Made by a program: the position numbers and the translations under genes. DNA of 64,000 bases from Dielma sp000508965 (GTDB taxonomy: Bacteria; Bacillota_I; Bacilli_A; Erysipelotrichales; Erysipelotrichaceae). The notes below the pieces were generated by a model that did no database searches, was not told the DNA's origin, and saw only the letters and a program-made list of their open reading frames with translations. The stretch is taken from assembly GCA_000508965.1 (NCBI GenBank), contig BAHV02000002.1:194503-258502 (forward strand), given 5' to 3'. Shown piece by piece: positions 1 through 7,736 of this stretch (position 1 is its first letter; each line of letters starts with the position of its first letter).

Positions 1-404
1 TTGATCGCAAATAATGGATTGGAAGTTGTGGCGCCAATCAACGTGATCAGTCCATTTTCGACATGCGGAAGCAGCAGATCCTGTTTATCCTTGTTTAAGC
101 GATGCACCTCATCGATAATGACAACCAGACCTGGTGAGAATTTAGCTTCATTGAAAATAATTTCCAGCTCTTTCTTATTGCCGGTAACTGCATTAAATAA
201 TCGATAAGGCAGCTGCAATTCATTAGCCAGCACCATCGCCAGTGTTGTTTTACCACAGCCCGGCGGTCCATAAAAAATCATTGAAAATAGACGTTTTTGT
301 TCAATACAGCGTCGGATTACACCATTTTTACCTAAAAGATGCTGCTGACCGACAATTTCATCAATGGTTGTTGGCCGCATGCGAAAAGCTAAAGGTTCAT
401 TCAT
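1..404 (-). CDS. rarA: Replication-associated recombination protein A, N-terminal part (runs off the window)
   Basis: AAA+ ATPase of the RarA/MgsA/WRNIP1 family, which acts at stalled replication forks and with single-stranded DNA binding protein. The visible 134 residues begin MNEPLAFRMRPTTIDEIVGQ, the usual family opening, followed by Walker A GPPGCGKTT near residue 50 and Walker B VVIIDEVHR near residue 100. The start at 404 is preceded by AGGTGATCC. The C-terminal lid and the tetramerisation domain lie beyond position 1. It follows mntP on the same strand after a 20-bp gap, so the two may be cotranscribed. DnaX-like clamp-loader proteins share the AAA+ core, but the N-terminal IVGQ block with immediate Walker A spacing fits RarA better. 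Confidence 0.88.
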   Translation of the reverse strand, partial: MNEPLAFRMRPTTIDEIVGQQHLLGKNGVIRRCIEQKRLFSMIFYGPPGCGKTTLAMVLANELQLPYRLFNAVTGNKKELEIIFNEAKFSPGLVVIIDEVHRLNKDKQDLLLPHVENGLITLIGATTSNPLFAI

Positions 405-424
405 AAGGATCACCTGAACCTATT

Positions 425-973
425 TTACCCCAAACTGCTGATTTGGTCGATAATTATTTTTATACCGATAAAAATCAGCAATAAACCGCCAAACATCGTT
501 GCCTTGTTCTTTAAAATTTTATTCAATTTCTTACCTAATATAGCACCTGCGAAGCAGAGGCAGAAGGTCACGGCCATAATATAGAGGATAGCAAGGATAA
601 TATCAACTTCTAAAAAGGCCAGACTTAAACCGGCAGCCATTGCGTCAAGACTGGTGGCAACCGCAAGCACCAGGATATTTTTAATATCCAGGCAATCATC
701 AGGTTCTTCATGGCTGCGAATCATCTGAATACCTAAAAAGGTTAATATCAAGAATGAGAGCAAGTGAGATACAGCTGTCAGTCTTTCATCAAAGATGCAG
801 CCAAACATAAAGCCTAAGAAGGGCATCAAACCTTGAAAGAACGCAAAAAAGAACGCAATTTTAAACGCATTAGGCAATAAGCATCGCCGGATAACCATAC
901 CCTTGGCAATTGATACCGCAAAGGCATCCATCGCTAAAGCTAAACCCAGTAATAATAAATCAAAAGAAGACAT
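425..973 (-). CDS. mntP: MntP-family manganese efflux pump
   Basis: Small integral membrane protein, 182 aa, the usual length for MntP/YebN pumps that export Mn(II). About six hydrophobic segments are visible. The two halves carry the family's paired acidic motifs: LALAMDAFAVSIAKG near residue 16 and ATSLDAMAAGLSLA near residue 109, with the conserved aspartates in membrane segments. The start at 973 has AAGGGTGAACC upstream. In many bacteria mntP is preceded by a yybP-ykoY riboswitch; the 66-bp gap to the divergent dtd gene is too short for one and none is seen. The regulator could be the DtxR-type protein at 60844-61218, but this is only inference. Confidence 0.85.
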   Translation of the reverse strand: MSSFDLLLLGLALAMDAFAVSIAKGMVIRRCLLPNAFKIAFFFAFFQGLMPFLGFMFGCIFDERLTAVSHLLSFLILTFLGIQMIRSHEEPDDCLDIKNILVLAVATSLDAMAAGLSLAFLEVDIILAILYIMAVTFCLCFAGAILGKKLNKILKNKATMFGGLLLIFIGIKIIIDQISSLG

Positions 974-984
974 AGGTTCACCCT

Positions 985-1013
985 TTCAAACTGTTGGTTA
1001 AATCATGTATAAT
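985..1013 (+). promoter_or_regulatory. Sigma-A type promoter of the dtd-folD operon
   Basis: TTCAAA (985-990), 17-bp spacer, TATAAT (1008-1013). Transcription would start near 1020, just before the AAAGGAGG site of dtd. The same kind of TTCAA -35 box with perfect TATAAT recurs before fba. Confidence 0.6.
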
Positions 1014-1039
1014 AGAACTGAACTAAAGGAGGACATAAG

Positions 1040-1492
1040 ATGCGGGTACTTCTGCAGAGAGTTACGCATGCCGGCTGTACAATCGATCATCAATGCAGCG
1101 GTCAGATAGAAAAGGGTTATCTGGCATTAGTTGGCATAACTCATGAAGATAATATAGATATCATTGAGAAAATGGCTTTGAAAGTCATCAATTTGCGGGT
1201 ATTCAGCGATGCGGATGATAAGATGAATTTATCTTTAAAGGATATAGGCGGCAGTGTGCTGTCTGTCTCACAGTTCACATTATATGCTGACTGCCGTAAG
1301 GGAAGACGTCCGGGTTTTGAAAAAAGCGCTAAGCCGGATCAGGCACAGCCGCTTTATGAAGCATTTAATGAAGCACTGCGGCATGAAGGGATTAACGTCG
1401 CAACCGGTATATTTGGTGCTGATATGCAAATTGAATTATTAAATGATGGTCCGGTTACGATTATGCTGGACAGTGATGAAGTGATCAGGTAG
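1040..1492 (+). CDS. dtd: D-aminoacyl-tRNA deacylase
   Basis: Cytosolic hydrolase that removes D-amino acids (and glycine) mischarged on tRNA. It is 150 aa, the normal length. The two active-site motifs are present: SVSQFTLYAD near residue 78 and the Gly-Pro motif NDGPVTIML near residue 136, which sits at the dimer interface. The N-terminus MRVLLQRVTHA is typical. The start follows AAAGGAGGACATAAG. In many Bacillota dtd lies beside relA; here it leads an operon with folD 8 bp downstream. No unusual features are seen. Confidence 0.95.
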   Translation: MRVLLQRVTHAGCTIDHQCSGQIEKGYLALVGITHEDNIDIIEKMALKVINLRVFSDADDKMNLSLKDIGGSVLSVSQFTLYADCRKGRRPGFEKSAKPDQAQPLYEAFNEALRHEGINVATGIFGADMQIELLNDGPVTIMLDSDEVIR

Positions 1493-1500
1493 GAGGCAGC

Positions 1501-2367
1501 ATGGAAGAAAAATTAATTTATGGCAAACCGATTGCCGATCGTACAAACATGAAAACTAAAGCTTTTATCGATGAAATGAAAAAGCTGGGAAAACGGTGTC
1601 CAAAGATAAATGTTGTATTGGCTAATGATTCACCGGCATCACTTTCTTATATTTCAGGGTTTGAAAAATTGTGTGTCAGTGTCGGTATGACATATACCTT
1701 AACGGTTTTAAAGGAAAGCGTTTCGCAGCAAGAGCTGAATGATGTGTTAGATACGATCAGCCGTGATGATGAAACCGATGGTATTTTATTACAGATGCCG
1801 CTGCCTAAGCAGATCAATGCTGATGAAGCAATTCTGCATATTGATCCCGATAAAGATCTGGATGGTTTTCATCCGATGAATGTGGGTAAGCTATGGATGA
1901 ATCAGCCGGCATTTGTACCATGTACCGCTGAAAGTGTAATGGCCTTTATTGATGCGAGCGGCATTGATTTAAAAGGCAAGCATGTAGTTGTTTTAGGCCG
2001 CAGCAATGTGGTTGGCAAACCAGTGGCAGAATTATGTCTGGCTGCTCATGCGACGGTAACGATCTGTCATTCCAGAACGGTGGATATTGAGAAAGAAGCA
2101 TCAAGGGCTGATGTGCTGATTGCGGCAATCGGCAGGGCGCGTTTAATTAAATCAGATTGGATCAAACCGGGTGCTGTGGTTATCGATGTAGGCGTCAATC
2201 GTGATGAAAACGGTAAATTGTGCGGTGATGTTGATTTTGATGATGTAATTGATAAGGTAGGTAAAATCTCACCTGTACCGAAGGGTGTCGGTGTAGTAAC
2301 CAATGCGATGCTGCTGCATAGCGCAGTTGCCGCTTATAAAATGAAAGAGACGGGGAAAAACATATGA
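1501..2367 (+). CDS. folD: FolD-family methylenetetrahydrofolate dehydrogenase/cyclohydrolase, missing the catalytic lysine
   Basis: Converts 5,10-methylene-THF to 10-formyl-THF in one-carbon metabolism. It is 288 aa, full family length. Conserved blocks: substrate strand DGILLQMPLP (residues 93-102, Gln98), DKDLDGFHP (117-125, Asp121), and nucleotide-binding GRSNVVGKP. Aligned without gaps to E. coli numbering, Tyr50 is kept but the catalytic lysine at 54 is Phe (YISGFEK). The C-terminal signature PGGVGPMT reads PKGVGVVT (260-267). The fold is therefore clear, but the cyclohydrolase step may be altered or lost. Its stop overlaps the next start (ATGA), so the two are translationally coupled. 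It could be a moonlighting or narrowed-activity paralogue. Family call certain, activity not. Confidence 0.85.
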   Translation: MEEKLIYGKPIADRTNMKTKAFIDEMKKLGKRCPKINVVLANDSPASLSYISGFEKLCVSVGMTYTLTVLKESVSQQELNDVLDTISRDDETDGILLQMPLPKQINADEAILHIDPDKDLDGFHPMNVGKLWMNQPAFVPCTAESVMAFIDASGIDLKGKHVVVLGRSNVVGKPVAELCLAAHATVTICHSRTVDIEKEASRADVLIAAIGRARLIKSDWIKPGAVVIDVGVNRDENGKLCGDVDFDDVIDKVGKISPVPKGVGVVTNAMLLHSAVAAYKMKETGKNI

Positions 2368-3326
2368 AACTGATTTTAGATTTAGATACTGGCATCGATG
2401 ATGCAATGGCAATAGCTTATGCCTGCGCGCATCCTGATGCGGAATTAATTGGTATAACAACAACCTTCGGGAATGTGAAAGTTGAGGATGCAACCCGCAA
2501 TTCATTAACGATTCTTGATTATCTGGGTCATCCAGAGATTGAGGTGTTTGAAGGGGCGGCAGCGCCAATCGGCTCAGACAGTTATACACCGGAAGGCGGC
2601 AGCGTGATTTTTCATGGCGAAAACGGTTTGGGTGAAGTTGATTTTAAGTTTTCTAATCGTGTCAAGAGTGAAAAAACAGCGGTTGAATTCATCAGTGAAG
2701 CAATTGAAAAATACGGTCAAGAGCTGACATTAATACCTACCGGTCCCTTAACGAATCTGGCAGAGCTGCTGAGCAAACGCAAAGATTTGATTGGTAAGTT
2801 TAAGGTGGTGTTGATGGGCGGCGCATTAACGGTACCCGGCAATACGAATCTATTTGCGGAAGCAAATATTTACGCAGATCCGCAGGCAGCTAAGCAAGCT
2901 TTTGAAAGCTTACAGCCTATCACAATGGTGGGGCTTGACGTCACTTTAAAAACAGTGCTGACTAAAGCTGATACCGCACAATTCAGAAAACTCAGCCAAG
3001 CAGGCAGCTTGTTTGCGGATATGATTGATTACTATATTGATGCCTATTTGAAATATGATAACCTGAACGGCTGCGCCCTGCATGATCCTTTGGCAGTCGG
3101 CATCGCAATTGAACCGGCATTGGCTAAGGTGCATCCAATGTATTTGACGGTTGAAACAGAAGGCCCATCAGCGGGCAGAACGATTGGCAATCATCAGAAA
3201 GTGAATGCCCCTAACCCAAATGTAAAGGTATGCTTGGATGTAGATACTGAAGCTTATATGATAACCTTTATGGAACTATTGTCATCTGCACTGACAAAAG
3301 GAGAGGACTCATGGAATACGATTTAA
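2364..3326 (+). CDS. Inosine-uridine preferring nucleoside hydrolase
   Basis: Calcium-dependent N-ribohydrolase that splits ribonucleosides into base and ribose for salvage. It is 320 aa. The family signature is at the N-terminus, LDLDTGIDDAMAIAYA, where the Asp cluster binds Ca2+ and ribose. TGPLTNLAELL lies mid-protein, GNTNLFAEANIYADPQAA carries the ribose-binding N-x-x-x-E-x-N-x-x-x-D pattern, and the late His/Asp pair CALHDPLAVGIA completes the site. It overlaps folD by 4 bp and is itself overlapped by the DUF951 gene by 16 bp. Base specificity (purine, pyrimidine or mixed) cannot be judged from sequence alone. Confidence 0.92.
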   Translation: MKLILDLDTGIDDAMAIAYACAHPDAELIGITTTFGNVKVEDATRNSLTILDYLGHPEIEVFEGAAAPIGSDSYTPEGGSVIFHGENGLGEVDFKFSNRVKSEKTAVEFISEAIEKYGQELTLIPTGPLTNLAELLSKRKDLIGKFKVVLMGGALTVPGNTNLFAEANIYADPQAAKQAFESLQPITMVGLDVTLKTVLTKADTAQFRKLSQAGSLFADMIDYYIDAYLKYDNLNGCALHDPLAVGIAIEPALAKVHPMYLTVETEGPSAGRTIGNHQKVNAPNPNVKVCLDVDTEAYMITFMELLSSALTKGEDSWNTI

Positions 3327-3508
3327 ATGATATTGTTGAGATGAAAAAAGAACATCCGTGTCATAAAAGCAAGCAATGGAAGATTATCCGCATGGGTGCT
3401 GATATCCGAATTAAATGCTTAGGCTGCGGGACAAGTATTCTTTTCCCACGCTCAGAATTTGAGAAAAAGCTGAAAAAAGTTGTCGAACATGCGAAAGACA
3501 GCGAATGA
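3311..3508 (+). CDS. DUF951 small zinc-ribbon-like protein (YyzM-like)
   Basis: A 65-aa basic protein with MKKEHPC near residue 12 and CLGCG near residue 37, a possible three-Cys metal site. This matches the DUF951 family, whose members in Bacillota usually sit next to ychF, as here. GGAGAGGACTC provides the ribosome binding site inside the preceding gene. The function is unknown. The conserved pairing with the ribosome-associated ATPase YchF suggests a translation or nucleic-acid role, which is inference. Confidence 0.75.
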   Translation: MEYDLNDIVEMKKEHPCHKSKQWKIIRMGADIRIKCLGCGTSILFPRSEFEKKLKKVVEHAKDSE

Positions 3509-3569
3509 TAGCTTGTATCTGCGCATAAAAAAATGTAAACTATAATGGTAATTGAGAGAGGATGATTTT

Positions 3570-4673
3570 ATGCCGTTAACAGCGGGGATTGTTGGTCTTC
3601 CAAATGTCGGAAAATCAACATTGTTTAATGCGATTACTAAGAGTCAGGTAGAAGCGGCCAATTATCCGTTTGCGACGATCCAGCCAAATGTCGGCGTGGT
3701 TGAAGTACCGGATGCGAGAATTGATCGCTTAGTAGAATTATTTAAACCTAAAAAAACGATTTATACAACTTTTGAATTCACGGATATTGCCGGTTTGGTA
3801 AAAGGTGCGAGCAAGGGTGAAGGATTAGGCAATCAGTTTCTGTCAAATATCCGTTTGTGTGATGCGATTTGTCATGTTGTCCGCTGCTTCGAGGATGCTG
3901 ACATCACTCATGTTGAGGGCAGTGTCGATCCAATCCGTGATATTGAGATCATTAATCTTGAGTTGGTGATGGCCGATCTGCAGACCGTCGATAACCGTAT
4001 AGGCAAAATTGAACGTAAGGCGACAATGGCAAAAGAAAAAGATGCGATTGTGGAATATAATATCTTAAAAAAGATAAAAGAAGTTTTACTGGAAGGCAAA
4101 CCTGCCCGCAGTCTTGATCTGGATAAGGATGAAACACTGCTGGTTAAGAATTTTGCGTTGCTGACATTGAAGCCAATGATTTATGTCGCAAATATGTCAG
4201 AGGAAGAAATCGGTGACCCTGAGAATAATGAAAATTATCAAAAGGTAAAAGCTTATGCGGAAGCTGAAAATAATCTGGTAATTCCTATCAGTGCTAAAAT
4301 TGAGGAAGAATTATCTGAAATGGATAAGGAAGATAAGGATATGTTCCTTCAGGATCTGGGTATCAGTGAAAGCGGCTTGGATAAGGTTATTAAGGCAGCT
4401 TACAACATTCTTGGTTTATGTACCTTCCTGACTGCCGGTGAGGACGAATGCCGTGCGTGGACTTTCCATAAGGGAATGACTGCTCCGGAATGCGCCGGTG
4501 TCATCCACACGGATTTTCAGCGAGGCTTTATTAAAGCTGAAGTATACAGCTTTGAGGATATTGACAAGTATGGCAGTGAACAGGCCGTTAAAGAGGCTGG
4601 CAAGCTGCGCATTGAAGGTAAGGAATATATCGCTCAGGATGGCGATGTAATGCACTTTAGATTTAATGTTTAA
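3570..4673 (+). CDS. ychF: Ribosome-binding redox-regulated ATPase YchF/EngD
   Basis: Obg-family P-loop protein that prefers ATP, binds ribosomes and is linked to oxidative stress responses. It is 367 aa from the ATG at 3570, which follows GAGAGG by 8 bp; a TTG six codons earlier overlaps that site and is less likely. Motifs: G1 GLPNVGKST (residues 8-16), G3 DIAGLVKGASKGEGLGNQF (the family's switch II), and C-terminal TGS domain from about residue 280 ending AQDGDVMHFRFNV. The G4 motif is NMSEE rather than NKxD, as expected for this ATP-specific subfamily. A strong terminator follows. Confidence 0.97.
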   Translation: MPLTAGIVGLPNVGKSTLFNAITKSQVEAANYPFATIQPNVGVVEVPDARIDRLVELFKPKKTIYTTFEFTDIAGLVKGASKGEGLGNQFLSNIRLCDAICHVVRCFEDADITHVEGSVDPIRDIEIINLELVMADLQTVDNRIGKIERKATMAKEKDAIVEYNILKKIKEVLLEGKPARSLDLDKDETLLVKNFALLTLKPMIYVANMSEEEIGDPENNENYQKVKAYAEAENNLVIPISAKIEEELSEMDKEDKDMFLQDLGISESGLDKVIKAAYNILGLCTFLTAGEDECRAWTFHKGMTAPECAGVIHTDFQRGFIKAEVYSFEDIDKYGSEQAVKEAGKLRIEGKEYIAQDGDVMHFRFNV

Positions 4674-4681
4674 ATAAAGTC

Positions 4682-4709
4682 AAAAAAGCAAGCATGCCTT
4701 GCTTTTTTT
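4682..4709 (+). terminator. Rho-independent terminator after ychF
   Basis: Perfect 11-bp inverted repeat AAAAAAGCAAG / CTTGCTTTTTT (4682-4692 and 4698-4708) around a 5-base loop, with its own T-run. It closes the dtd-ychF operon. Confidence 0.9.
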
Positions 4710-4930
4710 ATTCATATAGGAAATTGCATTTTCAAGCACCAAAGTTTCAATATCTATTTAGAGAATAGTTCTTAAAATTGTAAAAACAAGTGAAATCATA
4801 ATGTGGAAATGGTATACTATGAATAACAAAAAGCAGTAAATCAAATCTTCAAATTCATGTTTAGTATCACTTAGTTTCCAATGTATCAATTGAATCTTAG
4901 CTGATGCTTTTTTGTTTAAGGAAAGCATAA

Positions 4931-5189
4931 ATGAAGTGTCTGGCTTATTTCGGTCGTTTCTATTATAAAGATTTATCAGATAATTTGACGCTGTATAATT
5001 CATTGCTTCATACAGCTTATAAGAAACTTCAAATATCATTATGAATCTGGCATCATAGCCTATCGAGGCACAGAGAAAGACATTGAAATACAGGAAGGAA
5101 CAGCGCCGCGAGGAAGGCAGCCGGGTGTTATCTTTAAAGATGGCATGATTCCTGAATTTAATGAAGGAAATCACTTTCTTGATAATTAG
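4931..5189 (+). pseudogene. Frameshifted remnant of a small gene of unknown function
   Basis: ATG at 4931 follows AAGGA by 8 bp and opens 37 codons (MKCLAYFGRFYYKDLSDNLT...) that stop at 5042-5044. A second open frame, shifted by one base, takes over near 5033 and continues to TAG at 5187-5189 with the ordered peptide ESGIIAYRGTEKDIEIQ and then PGVIFKDGMIPEFNEGNHF. Reading the two frames together gives a single protein of about 85 aa, so one indel near 5030-5045 has probably broken the gene. I do not recognise the family. The region from 4710 to 4930 holds no gene that I can support. A 138-codon open frame on the other strand (4758-5174) looks like chance. Confidence 0.45.
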
Positions 5190-5198
5190 GAGGCAGCT

Positions 5199-5657
5199 AT
5201 GCGATATTTTATAGAAGCATTAACAAGTAAAAGCAAAAATCCGGCACTGCCGGAGGCATTGAATTATTTTGGCAAGTTGATTGGCAGCTGGCAAATAGAT
5301 TATGCAGAATGTGATAATTCCCGTGCAATCAAGGGTGAATGGCATTTCGCGTGGGTTCTTGACGGCATGGCTGTACAAGATGTAATCATTCTGCCGGATT
5401 ATGAATATGGAACATCTCTGCGGATTTATAATCCCAATACATGCACTTGGGATGTTGCTTATGGCTACACTGGCAAAATCATTCAGCTTGAAGCAAAAAA
5501 ACAAGAGGATATGATTGTACTTACGAATATTGATGATGAAAACAGAAAGTGGATTTTCACGTACATCGATGATCATCAATTTCACTGGCTCAATGTTACC
5601 GTAAAAGAAAATGGATGGCATATCAATGCGAAAATAGACGGACAGAGGGTTCTATAA
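5199..5657 (+). CDS. DUF1579-like small beta-rich protein
   Basis: A 152-aa soluble protein with no signal peptide or membrane segment. It has alternating beta-strand patterns: NYFGKLIGSWQIDY (residues 23-36), KGEWHFAWVLDGMAVQDVII, GTSLRIYNPNTCTWDV, then repeated strand-turn units to the end. The opening L-x-G-x-W and a central D-G-x-x-x-x-D resemble lipocalin-like DUF1579 proteins, which hold small hydrophobic ligands. Start chosen because AGGAGG sits 5 bp upstream at 5188. No clear promoter separates it from the broken gene upstream, so the two may once have been an operon. Function unknown. Confidence 0.55.
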   Translation: MRYFIEALTSKSKNPALPEALNYFGKLIGSWQIDYAECDNSRAIKGEWHFAWVLDGMAVQDVIILPDYEYGTSLRIYNPNTCTWDVAYGYTGKIIQLEAKKQEDMIVLTNIDDENRKWIFTYIDDHQFHWLNVTVKENGWHINAKIDGQRVL

Positions 5658-5741
5658 GTAAGTTTAATTTCGCTTCTGAAATCTTGCTTGTGTTTGTTCA
5701 TCATGAGTAAAATAAAACTATCAAATTTATGAGCAAATGAA

Positions 5742-5800
5742 TTGTCAGCTTGGCGATTATGGTGTTTAATATAGACATAAAGTTAAATAAGGTTAACTTT
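5742..5800 (+). promoter_or_regulatory. dps promoter with perfect palindromic operator at the start site
   Basis: TTGTCA (5742-5747) is followed by TTTAAT (5765-5770, 17-bp spacing). Immediately downstream is a perfect inverted repeat, AAAGTTAA (5779-5786), six-base spacer, TTAACTTT (5793-5800), which overlaps the expected transcription start. Position and symmetry fit a repressor operator. The shape resembles DtxR/MntR-type sites more than a PerR box, but this is inference. Confidence 0.6.
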
Positions 5801-5824
5801 AACCATAGAGGAGGAACTAATTAT

Positions 5825-6256
5825 ATGGAAAACAAATTAAATAAATTATTGGCAGACTTAGTTGTTGAATATCATAAGTTACAGAATTTTCACTGGTATG
5901 TGAAAGGTAAAGACTTCTTTGCCGCTCATGCTAAGCTTGAAGAGTTCTATGACTATATCAACGAAGCTGTCGATGAGGTTGCTGAAAATATTCTGATGGT
6001 GGGCGGCAGTCCTAAGGCAAGCCTGAAGGCTTACTTGGAACTTGCTGAAATCAAAGAGGCGGATGAAGATCACAAGAAAGTTAAAGATATCTATAAAGAT
6101 GTACTTGCTGATTTCAGTTATCTGCTGGCAAGTGTGAAGGATATTAAAGCCGCTGCCGATGAAGAAAGCAATTATCTGATTTCTTCATTGATGGATGAAT
6201 ACATCAAGCAATTCAGTAAATCAATTTGGATGATTCGTCAAGTTGTTGAAGAATAA
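5825..6256 (+). CDS. dps: Dps/ferritin-like DNA-protecting protein
   Basis: Ferritin-like protein that forms dodecamers, oxidises Fe(II) with peroxide and may coat DNA. It is 143 aa from ATG 5825, chosen because GAGGAGG lies just upstream; an in-frame ATG at 5750 overlaps the promoter. The ferroxidase site is recognisable: YHKLQNFHWYVKG (His near residue 22 on helix A), FFAAHAKLEEFYDYINEAVDEVAE (His and Asp/Glu on helix B). The second half is helical and ends IKQFSKSIWMIRQVVEE. It is slightly short, with a minimal N-terminal tail and thus little basic DNA-binding extension. It stands alone between an operator-promoter and a bidirectional terminator. Confidence 0.9.
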   Translation: MENKLNKLLADLVVEYHKLQNFHWYVKGKDFFAAHAKLEEFYDYINEAVDEVAENILMVGGSPKASLKAYLELAEIKEADEDHKKVKDIYKDVLADFSYLLASVKDIKAAADEESNYLISSLMDEYIKQFSKSIWMIRQVVEE

Positions 6257-6259
6257 TCA

Positions 6260-6293
6260 AAAAAAAGCATTGTTTTGAAGACAATGCTTTTTA
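6260..6293. terminator. Bidirectional terminator between dps and trkH
   Basis: AAAAAGCATTGT / ACAATGCTTTTT inverted repeat with A-run before and T-run after. It can serve dps on the plus strand and trkH on the minus strand, whose stop lies in its 3' edge. Confidence 0.85.
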
Positions 6294-7727
6294 TTTGCGC
6301 CATGAGCTGGGTGCGATCAGCAGCAGCAAAGGGAAAAGTTCAAGCCTGCCTGCCAGCATATCAAAAATCATGACCAGCTTTGACAGGGCATTGAAATCTC
6401 CAAAATGCCCGGTGGGGCCTACTAATTGAAGACCGGGACCGACATTGTTTAAGGTAGCGGCTACGGCTGTAAAGTTAGTGATTAAATCAAAATTATTCAG
6501 ACAGATCAGAATCAGTGAGACGATAAAGATCAGCATGTAGGCTGCAAAATATGTATTGATTGAACGCAGGACACCGTGTTCGACGGGTTTGCCTTCAAAG
6601 CGTATAACTTTAATGCTGCGCGGATGGATGATCTGTTGAATCTCTTTTTTCATAGTTTTAAAAAGGATGACAAACCGTGACACTTTAATACCGCCGCCGG
6701 TACTGCCCGCACAAGCGCCAATGAACATCAAGGCTACCAGCAGGCCCTTGGAAAATTCAGGCCACTGGTCAAAATTAGTGGTAGAAAAACCTGTGGTCGT
6801 AATGATGGAGGCTACCTGAAAGGCTACATGTTTAAGGGCTTGCGCAAAGGTTTCAAACATCGGCCGCACATTCCAGACAATCATTATGGTTACCGCGGCA
6901 ATGATGCCTAAATAATAACGCGCTTCTTCACTCTTTAACGCCTGCTTCGGCTTTTTAAAAAGCAACAGGAAATAGACATTAAAATTAATTCCGAATAAAA
7001 TCATGAAAAGGGTGGTAATTATCTGCACATTGGATGAAAAACTGGCTAAACTGTCTGCTTTATGACCAAAGCCGCCGGTACCGGCAGTGCCAAAGCTGAT
7101 AATCAGAGAATCAAAAAGCGGCAATCCGTTAAGCATTAACAGGCAGATCTGCAGCAATGTCAGAAAAATATAGATACCGTACAGAATCATTGCTGTTGAC
7201 TGAATTTTAGGTACAAGCTTGCTTACCGAAGGACCCGGACTTTCCGCCCGCATCAGATTCAGGTTATAAGCCCCTGATAATGGCAGAATCGCAAGAATGA
7301 AGACTAACACACCCATGCCGCCGATCCAGTGTGTGAAGCTGCGCCAGAATAAGCTCGTCTGTGACAGCAGTTCGACATTTGCCAGAATACTGGCGCCAGT
7401 TGTGGTAAAACCGGAAACTGTTTCAAATAAAGCATCCACAAAATTGGGGATTTCACCGCTGATTATAAATGGCAAAGCGCCAAACAAACTAAGAACGATC
7501 CAGCTTAAGGCAACGGTGAGAAAGCCTTCACGCATATAAAGCTTTAAGCTTTTTGGTTTTTTTAAAATCAATAAGCCGCCGCATAAAAAGCAGATTAAAG
7601 AAACAATCAAATAAGCCAAACCGACTTGCTCATGATAAATGACACCGACAATACACGGAAGTAATAAAAAGCAACCCTCAAAGCAGACGACACTGCCAAG
7701 TATGTAACGTATAATTTTATAATTCAT
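6291..7727 (-). CDS. trkH: Trk/Ktr potassium uptake membrane subunit
   Basis: Potassium-translocating subunit of a Trk/Ktr system, 478 aa. It has the four-fold M1-P-M2 architecture with degenerate selectivity filters: VSGFTTTGAS near residue 106, FGTAGTGGFGH near 210, ITTTGFSTTNF near 310 and LNNVGPGLQLVG near 430. The glycines that line the pore are retained in all four. It lies 9 bp downstream of trkA, so both subunits come from one transcript. Length is between KtrB and TrkH; with a full double-RCK TrkA partner, TrkH is the better name. Confidence 0.93.
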   Translation of the reverse strand: MNYKIIRYILGSVVCFEGCFLLLPCIVGVIYHEQVGLAYLIVSLICFLCGGLLILKKPKSLKLYMREGFLTVALSWIVLSLFGALPFIISGEIPNFVDALFETVSGFTTTGASILANVELLSQTSLFWRSFTHWIGGMGVLVFILAILPLSGAYNLNLMRAESPGPSVSKLVPKIQSTAMILYGIYIFLTLLQICLLMLNGLPLFDSLIISFGTAGTGGFGHKADSLASFSSNVQIITTLFMILFGINFNVYFLLLFKKPKQALKSEEARYYLGIIAAVTIMIVWNVRPMFETFAQALKHVAFQVASIITTTGFSTTNFDQWPEFSKGLLVALMFIGACAGSTGGGIKVSRFVILFKTMKKEIQQIIHPRSIKVIRFEGKPVEHGVLRSINTYFAAYMLIFIVSLILICLNNFDLITNFTAVAATLNNVGPGLQLVGPTGHFGDFNALSKLVMIFDMLAGRLELFPLLLLIAPSSWRK

Positions 7728-7736
7728 AGCAGAATC

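Noticed and set aside
4758..5174. 138-codon minus-strand open frame
   Set aside because: Low-complexity composition, no ribosome binding site, and the opposite strand has better protein-like frames.
5750..5824. N-terminal extension of Dps from an earlier ATG
   Set aside because: It would translate the promoter, operator and ribosome binding site; ATG 5825 follows GAGGAGG.
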